DNA of 42,121 nt, taken from Bacteroidales bacterium. GTDB taxonomy: Bacteria; Bacteroidota; Bacteroidia; Bacteroidales; CAIWKO01. The translations under genes were made by a program, and so were the position numbers. Below the pieces are notes generated by a model. The model did no database searches. It was not told where the DNA came from and saw nothing but the letters and a program-made list of their open reading frames with translations. Shown here piece by piece: positions 1 through 6,665 of this stretch (its first letter is position 1; each line of letters opens with the position of its first letter). The stretch lies in contig JALOBU010000025.1 of NCBI GenBank assembly GCA_023228145.1, forward strand, positions 1 to 42,121, read 5' to 3'.

Positions 1-168
1 ATGACTACAATTACAAAAGACCTCACAAGTCTTTGGGATATAAAACACCGATGATGGTATTAAATGAAAAAAATGTATTTTTGAAACTCTAAGATTGAAT
101 GGCCCGAAAAAAAGGGAAGCTTACACTCTCCCTACCTAAAATAACAATTTATCGCTTACTCTCTAATG

Positions 169-1440
169 CTATTCTATTTTAACAAACTTTTTTAAACCTG
201 TCAATACCCCGTTTTTATTGAGCAAATAAATATAATATATTGAAGGTTTTATCTCTGGTATTGTCAGCCTGATCGGAAGTATTCCGTCTTGAACAAAAGT
301 CGAAAACACTCTTCTGTTCATCAAATCTCTTATTTCAATTGTTAATGGAGATTTCTGTTCTTCGCCAAGATATTTAATCCAAATGTATTCGTTACAAGGA
401 TTTGGGTATATCGTCAAACTATTTTCTAAATCAATTGGACTAACGCCAGCGGCAGAATCGAAAGGTACTCGATCCAATAAAAGAGCAAATATCAACTTAG
501 TTATTTCCCTGAAATAATCGAAATCAATATTATCTACAATATCCGTAACTTTATGATAATTTGGATTAAAAGAAGGATTTCTTTCAATAAATCCTATTGC
601 AGGGAATGAATCAGCCCAAAATGGATATGCATCCCAAACCTTCTGATCATTATATATCTGAGAGTTGATACTGCAATATTGAAGTCTTAAAGTATCTGCA
701 AGAGCGCTAATCCATTCATGACCAATATACCCCATTATGTTCACAGTATTAGTAGTATCGCCAGGATATCCAAGCATATCAGCATTTATCATCATTTTTA
801 TATCCTTATTAAGTGAATCGCATAAATGGGCATAATGCTTCGATCCACTATAACTTGATCCCATAAGTTCCTCTGCAGCAAAACCAATAAATTCTATTGA
901 ATATTTTGGACAATAATTACGAGCTTTTAAAATTCTGGAAATTTCAAGAAACGCAGCGACTCCAGTCGCATTATCATCAGCACCGGGAGCAGATATCAAA
1001 GGATTGGTTATTGAATCCCAACCTGCAAATGAATCATAATGTGCCCCTAAAATATATGTCGCGGCAGGGTTTTGAGTACCCCATAAGGTGCCTATAACAT
1101 TATATTGTGTCAAAACAACATGAAATGTACCGCCTCCATCATTAATGTGAATTTCAAACGTACATGGGAACGAATCAATGATTGTATTATATCCAAATGA
1201 TTCCAACTTTGCAGCCAACCATAATGCAACACTCTTCCGATTATCAGCAAGGCAATATCTTGTTCCGAAGGATTGAAGAGACAGAGTATATGAATATAAA
1301 CTATCAGAATTTACATCGGCAAGACAACTTTGAATGAAAGGATCAAAACTTTTAATAGTCCTTTGATCATTCTGAGCATTTACATGAAATGCGATGAAGC
1401 AGAAAAAAATAACAAAAAAGTACTTTACATTCTTATTCAT
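169..1440 (-). CDS. Secreted M28-family zinc peptidase with T9SS type A sorting domain
   Basis: Predicted secreted aminopeptidase-like M28 metallopeptidase. A signal peptide (MNKNVKYFFVIFFCF...NAQ) is followed by the M28 domain. All expected metal and catalytic residues are visible: His in GAHYDS, Asp in GADDNATG, the Glu-Glu pair in FAAEELMG, Asp in NADMLGY and His in NPNYHKVTD. The last ~80 residues (from SLTIYPNPCNEYI) form a type A T9SS sorting domain, so the protein is probably exported by the T9SS and anchored or released at the surface. I chose the ATG at 1440 because it makes a 4-bp ATGA overlap with the stop of the upstream paralogue; an ATG two codons earlier (1446) is also possible. 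It is the downstream member of a two-gene unit. Exact substrate is unknown. Confidence 0.88.
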   Translation of the reverse strand: MNKNVKYFFVIFFCFIAFHVNAQNDQRTIKSFDPFIQSCLADVNSDSLYSYTLSLQSFGTRYCLADNRKSVALWLAAKLESFGYNTIIDSFPCTFEIHINDGGGTFHVVLTQYNVIGTLWGTQNPAATYILGAHYDSFAGWDSITNPLISAPGADDNATGVAAFLEISRILKARNYCPKYSIEFIGFAAEELMGSSYSGSKHYAHLCDSLNKDIKMMINADMLGYPGDTTNTVNIMGYIGHEWISALADTLRLQYCSINSQIYNDQKVWDAYPFWADSFPAIGFIERNPSFNPNYHKVTDIVDNIDFDYFREITKLIFALLLDRVPFDSAAGVSPIDLENSLTIYPNPCNEYIWIKYLGEEQKSPLTIEIRDLMNRRVFSTFVQDGILPIRLTIPEIKPSIYYIYLLNKNGVLTGLKKFVKIE

Positions 1441-2669
1441 TTGCATAAAACTAATTTACTTCTATAGTTGATCGCTGCGCCCTCTGTTTTGCAGTAATAG
1501 ATTCCTTCTGCCAAATTTGAAATATCAAATGTAGTTGATGTCGCTGGCTCTAATATAATTTCCTTGCACTTCCTCCCAAAACAATCATAAATTCCAAGAG
1601 TCAAACTTTTACATTGATTTCCGCATTTTACTGTTATCCTGCCCGATGTCGGATTTGGATAAACATCCAATTCATTACTAACCCAATAATCATCAACTCC
1701 GAGAACTGTATCTTGAGCATATAAGAATACGGCACAGGTAAGCTTAGTCATTTCAAGGCAATACTCCATATTACAATTGCTTATTGTATCTCCGAATGTG
1801 TTGTAATAAGGAGATGGTATCCCTTCATTTAACGTAATCGAGGGAAATCCATGTTTATAAAAATACCAGCTATCTTTTTCTCTATTTCGATAATTACTGG
1901 AAATGTTTAAGTCTGGCACAAATTGGTGTGCAACGAATTTTACAAAGTTCTTTAACCAGTAACTATATTGCCACAAATAATAAGAATAACTGGTATCAGG
2001 CGGATTGTAAGCAATTTCAGCACATTCAAACATAAATTTAATATTATAATTCAATGAATCCGCCATATGAGCATATTCGCAACTGCCGCAAATTGTATTA
2101 GGGTGAATAATTGGGTTTTCACTCATCGTAAATGCAATAAATCTGATTGTACGATTTGGATTAAGCATTTTCAATTTAAAAACACGTGCTATTTCTAGCA
2201 TTGCTGCTACTCCCGAAGCATTATTATCTGCCCCGGGTGCAGAAGCAGTATCATTAGACTGGGTTTTGCTATCGTAATGTGCTCCTAAAATAAGAATATC
2301 ATCTGGCCATATAACGCCGGGGTAATCGGCGACTACATTGTATAGCCATATTTCATAATATGGAGCATCAGCAATTACTTTAAATGAATCAAGTTTTGCA
2401 TCATATCCGTACGAATTAAATTTTTGAGCAATCCACTCGGCAATTTGCTTTCTGTTTTGGGTTAGAGAAAAACGGGTTTTGAATGATTGTAAATATGAAA
2501 TGCTTTGTGCAATACTATCTTGTTTTAATTCATTAAGATAATCGCTAATAACACTATTAGGTATTTTCGACTCTCCGCCTTCATTTTGACAAAATGAAAC
2601 ATTGACCTTCCAAATGAATAACAGTACGATAAATATGACAATTGATTTATAAAAGGCGCAGGTATTCAT
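1437..2669 (-). CDS. Secreted M28-like paralogue with degenerate active site, T9SS type A domain
   Basis: Paralogue of the following gene with the same layout: signal peptide (ending near VNVSFCQ), M28-like domain, type A sorting domain starting at LDVYPNPTSGRI. It keeps the first His (GAHYDS), the bridging Asp (GADNNASG) and one Glu. However, the Glu-Glu pair reads Ser-Glu (FTMSENP), the NADMLGY Asp is replaced (FECAEIAY), and the last His ligand is Asn (SPYYNTFGD). By alignment with its neighbour it has therefore lost the general base and two zinc ligands and is probably non-catalytic. The start at 2669 gives a clean signal peptide; an in-frame ATG at 2726 would add 19 residues that do not look like a leader. 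Its stop overlaps the next start (ATGA), which implies translational coupling. It may be a binding or regulatory partner (inference). Confidence 0.82.
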   Translation of the reverse strand: MNTCAFYKSIVIFIVLLFIWKVNVSFCQNEGGESKIPNSVISDYLNELKQDSIAQSISYLQSFKTRFSLTQNRKQIAEWIAQKFNSYGYDAKLDSFKVIADAPYYEIWLYNVVADYPGVIWPDDILILGAHYDSKTQSNDTASAPGADNNASGVAAMLEIARVFKLKMLNPNRTIRFIAFTMSENPIIHPNTICGSCEYAHMADSLNYNIKFMFECAEIAYNPPDTSYSYYLWQYSYWLKNFVKFVAHQFVPDLNISSNYRNREKDSWYFYKHGFPSITLNEGIPSPYYNTFGDTISNCNMEYCLEMTKLTCAVFLYAQDTVLGVDDYWVSNELDVYPNPTSGRITVKCGNQCKSLTLGIYDCFGRKCKEIILEPATSTTFDISNLAEGIYYCKTEGAAINYRSKLVLCK

Positions 2670-2915
2670 TTTTATAATATTTTCATTATCAAAATAACAG
2701 TACAAAAGCTTCGTCACTCTGACCATTAATACACAGTAAAGTTATTAAATTTTTAATATGCGGGTCAAACAATAACAAATTGATTCTCAATCCCGCAATT
2801 CCCGACCTAAAAGAATAAAAGCTAACAAAACCAAAACATAATTTCAAAAAAGACTTCAAAAAGATTTTCAAAAGGCGCAAGCTTTACCATTAGCCACAGG
2901 ATTTCAAATATTAGT

Positions 2916-2923
2916 TATATTTG
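2916..2923 (+). promoter_or_regulatory. Candidate Bacteroidota -7 box upstream of the 260-aa gene
   Basis: TATATTTG matches the TAnnTTTG -7 consensus of the Bacteroidota housekeeping sigma factor and lies 30 bp before the ATG at 2954. No clear TTTG -33 element is seen at the expected distance. Confidence 0.35.
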
Positions 2924-2953
2924 TATTAATCAAATTTTAAAACCCTTAATCCT

Positions 2954-3736
2954 ATGCCCTCAATTTCCGAAACCGGCCACGCCGTCAATATTGAGAACTT
3001 CAAAGTAATGATTGATCGTTGCACTGCCTTTGGCACAGAATACGACCCGAGCAATACCGCTTTGACAATAGTGAACATGACCTCGCAATATGATGCTGTT
3101 CGCCTTTGTCAGAAGAATTATCTGGACGGATTGGAAGTTTCACGTACCAAGATCAACAATCATGATTTACTGTACCAGCCCTTGAATCTGTTGATCACAC
3201 ATGTCATAAACGTGTTGCAAAGCACCGAGGCGAGCAAACCATTCATTCGTGATGCAAAAGCCCTTGCCGATGTCATTCGGGGTACGAACCTTAATCCGAG
3301 AACGAAAAAGGACGGAACCCCAGATCTTGACCACATCAGCAACAGCCATCAAAGCTTTGTCATGCGTGCCGACAACTTTGAAAAACTTGTTTTCCTTCTC
3401 AAAGCCGAACCTAAGTACACGCCTAATGAAAATGACCTGAAAGCAACCTCACTTGAATCCTATAAAGATCAATTAATAGCCGCAAATTCCGATTTATTCG
3501 CCCAGCTTGCCCCGGTCATGAACGACAGAATAGCAAGAAACCATCTTTTATATGATCCTGACACCGGCGTAGTCGACACAGCCAAGAAAGTAAAGAAATA
3601 TGTCCGTGGGCATTTCGGACCTCGAACCCCCGAAGCCAAATCAATCACCAGCATAAAGTTTACCCTCCCCCGCAAGAATCCGAGTCATAAGAAGAAAAAG
3701 ACAGGAAACGACAATCCCCCACCCCCAAATCCTTAA
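2954..3736 (+). CDS. Unknown 260-aa protein (accessory)
   Basis: I do not recognise this family with certainty. The protein has no signal peptide and no membrane segment. It looks largely helical and ends in a basic, low-complexity tail (PSHKKKKTG, then a run of Pro). A compact motif near residues 215-240 (VKKYVRGHFG followed by SITSIKFTL) gives it a recognisable C-terminal module. It lies on the plus strand between minus-strand chromosomal genes and heads the accessory island, with its own -7 box upstream. It is followed by a 21-bp minisatellite rather than directly by an attC-like site. The ATG at 2954 is the first in frame. Function unknown. Confidence 0.75.
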   Translation: MPSISETGHAVNIENFKVMIDRCTAFGTEYDPSNTALTIVNMTSQYDAVRLCQKNYLDGLEVSRTKINNHDLLYQPLNLLITHVINVLQSTEASKPFIRDAKALADVIRGTNLNPRTKKDGTPDLDHISNSHQSFVMRADNFEKLVFLLKAEPKYTPNENDLKATSLESYKDQLIAANSDLFAQLAPVMNDRIARNHLLYDPDTGVVDTAKKVKKYVRGHFGPRTPEAKSITSIKFTLPRKNPSHKKKKTGNDNPPPPNP

Positions 3737-3757
3737 AACATTAATAATCAGTACTTG

Positions 3758-4009
3758 CACAGGAATACAAAAGGGGCACATATTACTTTTTATGCGCACA
3801 TGTTTCTTTTTATCATGCACTTTTTTGATTTTAGGATGCACAATATTGATTTTCATGCACACAATATTGATTTAAAAGGGCATATTATTGATTTTCATGC
3901 GCACATGTTTCATGTAGCCGTGACAATCCTTAATTCCTGCATGACGTTCTTTGGTTCCGACACGACACAAATTAATTCGATCATGCATCTTTTTAATAGG
4001 TGGCCGACA
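3758..4009. repeat. Degenerate 21-bp tandem repeat (12 units)
   Basis: Read on the minus strand, the sequence falls into 12 consecutive 21-bp units (for example GTGCGCATGAAAATCAATAA at 3904-3885). Many start GTGC or ATGC and share an AAAATCAA core. Units at 3769-3806 and 3874-3911 form a 38-bp near-duplicate. Both strands are almost free of stops: minus-strand translation gives heptapeptides such as CRPPIKK, MHDRINL, CRVGTKE, RHAGIKD, CHGYMKH, VRMKINN, VHPKIKK, VHDKKKH, with one in-frame TAA at 3872-3874. Plus-strand translation gives HFFDFRM, HNIDFHA, HNIDLKG, HIIDFHA with no stop. Whether it is or was coding is undecided. Confidence 0.75.
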
Positions 4010-4140
4010 CTTTCTCATTCGACACATCACAACTGAAATTCCGACGATCAGATTATTCATATTGACAAGGCATATTACAAGAAATAAATGCATATCTTTG
4101 ACTGACACGAAACAAAAACAATAAATTAAAACCTGCCAGG

Positions 4141-4274
4141 CGGTAACTTTGTGTCGGCAAGCAGCGGCGGGTGCGGGTTTCGGGACAGTGCAGTTCTTTT
4201 ATTTAGCGGTCGGTTTGGTGGACAGGAAAGTACTTCTTTCACCGCCGCCGACTTGCCACAGCGGTTCGTTATAG
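4141..4274 (+). other. attC-like recombination site 1 (134 bp)
   Basis: The outer ends are CGGTAAC (4141-4147) and GTTATAG (4268-4274), which pair as R''/R'-like boxes. The inner arms pair well: left GTCGGCAAGCAGCGGCGG (4153-4170) against right CCGCCGCCGACTTGCCAC. It has exactly the same length (134 bp) as site 2 and shares TAACTTnGTGTCnGC on the left and a GCCAC...TCGTTAT right end. The putative exchange point is after G4268. It precedes hicA. Confidence 0.55.
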
Positions 4275-4313
4275 CTAATACCTTTGAAGTCTTTCAAAAA
4301 AATTATAATAAAA

Positions 4314-4345
4314 TTTGCATATAGGTAAATTATTATTTACCTTTG
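4314..4345 (+). promoter_or_regulatory. hicAB promoter (TTTG / TACCTTTG)
   Basis: TTTG at 4314-4317 and TACCTTTG at 4338-4345, separated by 20 bp, match the Bacteroidota promoter consensus in both elements. The -7 box is 27 bp before the hicA ATG. The promoter lies inside the cassette, after attC-like site 1. Confidence 0.6.
4323..4342. promoter_or_regulatory. Palindromic operator overlapping the hicAB promoter
   Basis: Perfect inverted repeat AGGTAAAT-TATT-ATTTACCT (8-bp arms, 4-bp spacer) that covers half of the -7 box. The position suits autorepression by the HTH-bearing HicB antitoxin or the HicAB complex (inference). Confidence 0.55.
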
Positions 4346-4371
4346 TGGTATTAATTTAACTCTGACTTTAA

Positions 4372-4557
4372 ATGAAGTGCTCAGAAATTTACCGAATCTT
4401 GCTAAAAGACGGATGGTATCCCACGACACAGAAGGGATCACATATTAAAATGAAACACACGACCAAACCTGGTACTATTGTGTTTCCTAACCATAGTAGC
4501 CAAGAACTCGGCAAAGGACTTGAAAAGAAAATATTTAAAGATGCCGGAATTAAATAA
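4372..4557 (+). CDS. hicA: HicA-type mRNA interferase toxin
   Basis: A 61-residue protein of typical HicA length. It shows the family pattern: N-terminal helix (CSEIYRILLKDGW), then QKGSHIKMKH with the catalytic His at residue 24, then a PNHSSQELGKGLEKKI segment ending DAGIK. HicA toxins have a double-stranded-RNA-binding-like fold and cleave mRNA when not bound by HicB. The gene is the first of a toxin-antitoxin pair with its own promoter and operator, and hicB starts 19 bp downstream. It sits between two attC-like sites, as toxin-antitoxin cassettes often do in chromosomal integrons. Confidence 0.9.
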   Translation: MKCSEIYRILLKDGWYPTTQKGSHIKMKHTTKPGTIVFPNHSSQELGKGLEKKIFKDAGIK

Positions 4558-4576
4558 CAAAATAAAACTAGCAACC

Positions 4577-4975
4577 ATGAAAACAACAAAGAAAAAAATT
4601 GACATGATAATAGAAAAAACCAAGACTGGTTTTTCAGCATATGCAAAGGATTACCCCATTTTTACAACTGGAAAAACTATTGCAGATTTAATAAATAACA
4701 CTTATGAGGCTACGACGTTATATTTTGAAGAACAAAAAGTCAAAGTAACTCCTGACAATATCAATTTCGAGGTTGATTTCAAACAGTTTTTTCAATTTTA
4801 TAAAGTCATTAATTCCAAATTTCTTGCTGAAAAAATTGGCATGAATCCAACATTATTATCTCAGTACGTGCAAGGACGTAAAAAACCTTCTGGACAACAG
4901 ACTGAAAAAATCTTACATGGAATCCATCAAATTGGCAGAGAACTTTCGGAGTTAAATTTAATTCACAGAGTTTAA
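4577..4975 (+). CDS. hicB: HicB-type antitoxin with C-terminal helix-turn-helix
   Basis: A 132-residue antitoxin. The N-terminal half (residues ~8-55, KIDMIIEKTKTGFSAYAKDY...) has the partly degraded RNase H-like HicB fold that binds the toxin. Residues ~78-107 (INSKFLAEKIGMNPTLLSQY...) form a Cro/XRE-type helix-turn-helix for DNA binding, probably at the palindrome over the promoter. I chose the ATG at 4577 because upstream in-frame sequence (to 4478) overlaps hicA in another frame and does not look like HicB. The stop is 14 bp before attC-like site 2, a spacing typical of cassette genes. Confidence 0.87.
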   Translation: MKTTKKKIDMIIEKTKTGFSAYAKDYPIFTTGKTIADLINNTYEATTLYFEEQKVKVTPDNINFEVDFKQFFQFYKVINSKFLAEKIGMNPTLLSQYVQGRKKPSGQQTEKILHGIHQIGRELSELNLIHRV

Positions 4976-4989
4976 TAAACCGGTACTAA

Positions 4990-5123
4990 CTATAACTTGT
5001 GTCTGCTTTCACCCCGCAGGAAAGGCAAACATGACAGTTTGGGAAATGTTTAAAAATAATGTGTACTTGGACAAGAAAAGTTTATAAATTGCGGGGCGAA
5101 AAGCAGCCACTGGCTCGTTATGC
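4990..5123 (+). other. attC-like recombination site 2 (134 bp)
   Basis: The ends are CTATAAC (4990-4996) and GTTATGC (5117-5123). The inner arms are complementary: left GTCTGCTTTCACCCCGCA (5001-5018) and right TTGCGGGGCGAAAAGCAGCC. The length equals that of site 1. It begins 14 bp after the hicB stop and ends 23 bp before the next gene. The putative exchange point is after G5117, which would make the hicAB cassette 849 bp (4269-5117). Confidence 0.6.
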
Positions 5124-5146
5124 ACAAGCAAAAATTACAGTAGACA

Positions 5147-5866
5147 ATGACTGACAAACTTGATGATATAAAAGAATTTTTAGAAAATCTTCCTGACACA
5201 TTCGACATCTTAAAAGAAGGGATTGATCTTCAAACACAAAAGGAATACCTTGACTACTCCCATTCATTTGATTATGGCGAATTGACCGAAACAGAAACCA
5301 TTAAGCTAGGCAACATCCTCCTTGACAACAGGGCTAGTATAGAAGTCAAGAAAAAAGCTTTGACCCTTTTAGCGCATCTTGGGACAATTTCTTCATTCCG
5401 ACAGATTGAAAAATATAATAAGCAACCTGACAAAGAATTAAAACAGTGGACTACATTGGCTTTGCAAGAGTGTAAAATGTTCCTTGAAAGCTCTCTGACT
5501 GATCAAAGTACCGGCTTTATCTCAACCGGACTTGGTGGACTTCAAGACAAATTACGGTATTATTTCTTTGTTCTGCCTTCATCAGACAGTCCCTTTAGTA
5601 CGACACAGATGAACATCATAAAAGGAGAATTCACCCTTGCAGCCAAAGATTTAAATTGTATTGTAGAAACATTGGACTTGTCGGACACGTTTGTCGGGCT
5701 GACAGTTTTAGTGCCTATGGATGTTGCTGTTGGAACATTCATAGAGTCTGGCATAAAGAAATGTAATGAATTTGGAGACTTTGTGTTTGAACATTATTAC
5801 GTGACGAATATGGAAATTCCGGATGAATCGGAGATTCAGGACATTATAAAAAAAGTGAGAGAATGA
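5147..5866 (+). CDS. Unknown 239-aa cytoplasmic protein with HEAT-like N-terminal half
   Basis: Not assigned to a named family. There is no signal peptide or membrane segment. Residues ~45-115 look like short alpha-helical HEAT/Armadillo-type repeats (EVKKKALTLLAHLGTISSFRQIEKY, interrupted). The C-terminal half is more mixed (LRYYFFVLPSSDSPFS..., then a conserved-looking FVGLTVLVPMDV segment). The layout is that of a cassette gene: it starts 23 bp after attC-like site 2 and stops 11 bp before the left arm of a third, truncated site. No promoter is seen in the short leader. Function unknown; a cassette-borne stress, defence or regulatory role would be only a guess. Confidence 0.75.
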   Translation: MTDKLDDIKEFLENLPDTFDILKEGIDLQTQKEYLDYSHSFDYGELTETETIKLGNILLDNRASIEVKKKALTLLAHLGTISSFRQIEKYNKQPDKELKQWTTLALQECKMFLESSLTDQSTGFISTGLGGLQDKLRYYFFVLPSSDSPFSTTQMNIIKGEFTLAAKDLNCIVETLDLSDTFVGLTVLVPMDVAVGTFIESGIKKCNEFGDFVFEHYYVTNMEIPDESEIQDIIKKVRE

Positions 5867-5877
5867 ATATTGCCAGT

Positions 5878-5910
5878 GCATAACAGGCATCTGCTTTCAG
5901 TGGCGGGGCT
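5878..5910 (+). other. Truncated attC-like site 3 (left arm only)
   Basis: GCATAAC (5878-5884), six bases, then CTGCTTTCA and GTGGCGGGGC repeat the left arm of site 2 with identical spacing. No complementary right arm or GTTATGC is found in the following ~150 bp, so the site seems to be broken where the island meets the chromosomal backbone. Confidence 0.4.
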
Positions 5911-6055
5911 GTGTATTTTGACAGGTAGTGATTCTTTATTATGTCTTAACCCCCTATATGTTGGACAGATTTATCAAAACAGTTTAGGTTCATATTATCA
6001 TTTTCGGGTTTATCTTTCTTTTCCTTCCGACAAGCAAAGGTAGCTTTTCTACCAT

Positions 6056-6652
6056 CTAATTTTTCAACCTAAAAAATGCAGTTCTTTTCAGTAACTTTTC
6101 CGAAACCAATCTGAAGGCAAAGCCTATAAGCAACCCTATAATAATACCTAAAAGTGCTCCAAAAAAAATATCGGCAGGGTAATGTACGCCCAGATATATG
6201 CGGCTGTATGCTATGATGCCCACCCATAAAAAAATCAAAGGAATAAAATGGCGTACTTTCCGATAAAAAACTACGGATAAAAATGTTGCTAATCCAAAAA
6301 AGTTTGCTGCATGCGACGAGACAAAACCGTATAAGCCACCCCGGTAATCATGCAGTATGTGAACCTGTTCCCGTATCTCAAGGTTATGAGTGGGGCGATA
6401 GCGCTGAAACACTTCCTTAAAAAAATTTACCGAAGCCAGATCGGTGCATGCAATACATATTGCAGCAAAAAGTACTATAAAAATTGCTTGCCGGCGATAT
6501 AGCTTTATAGACAGAAAAATCAAAATGAAATATACCGGGAGCCATGTCCATGCATTGGTAGCATACCAGAAAATAAAATCCAGGAAAGGATGGTGATATC
6601 CATTAAGAAACAATAATAATTCTTTATCAAATGCAATCAGTTTCTCTAGCAT
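6056..6652 (-). CDS. PAP2-family membrane phosphatase
   Basis: Integral membrane lipid phosphatase of 198 residues with about five hydrophobic segments. The three PAP2 signature blocks are present in order: KEVFQRYRP (K-x6-RP), FVSSHAAN (the PSGH block with the catalytic His) and SRIYLGVHYPAD (SR-x5-H-x3-D, second His plus Asp). Such proteins dephosphorylate undecaprenyl pyrophosphate, lipid A or phosphatidylglycerol phosphate at the outer face of the inner membrane; which substrate applies cannot be told from sequence. It lies 13 bp downstream of obg and is probably co-transcribed with it. Similar PAP2 genes near obg or adk are common in Bacteroidota. Confidence 0.9.
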   Translation of the reverse strand: MLEKLIAFDKELLLFLNGYHHPFLDFIFWYATNAWTWLPVYFILIFLSIKLYRRQAIFIVLFAAICIACTDLASVNFFKEVFQRYRPTHNLEIREQVHILHDYRGGLYGFVSSHAANFFGLATFLSVVFYRKVRHFIPLIFLWVGIIAYSRIYLGVHYPADIFFGALLGIIIGLLIGFAFRLVSEKLLKRTAFFRLKN

Positions 6653-6665
6653 GATGGTAGTAAAC

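Noticed and set aside
1..54. C-terminal end of an upstream plus-strand gene (open 17 codons then TGA)
   Set aside because: Only 17 codons before the stop, with no recognisable sequence; cannot be told from chance.
120..145. Terminator downstream of the M28 pair (AGGGA...TCCCT)
   Set aside because: Only a 5-bp stem with an 11-base loop and no clear T tract in the minus direction.
2689..2880. 63-codon minus-strand frame upstream of the M28 pair
   Set aside because: Overlaps the upstream region of the M28 gene, is rich in Leu/Phe/Lys as expected from AT-rich DNA, and has no family features.
2914..2920. Another attC R' box (GTTATAT) before the 260-aa gene
   Set aside because: No complementary left arm or inner stem is found upstream; it overlaps the -7 box and is probably chance.
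3769..3911. CRISPR-like array
   Set aside because: The 38-bp near-duplicate and internal units run directly head to tail in 21-bp steps without unique spacers, and no cas gene is near.
4389..4646. Hydrophobic minus-strand frames across hicA-hicB
   Set aside because: They look like small membrane proteins only because they are antisense to Lys-rich hicAB DNA; hicAB is well supported.
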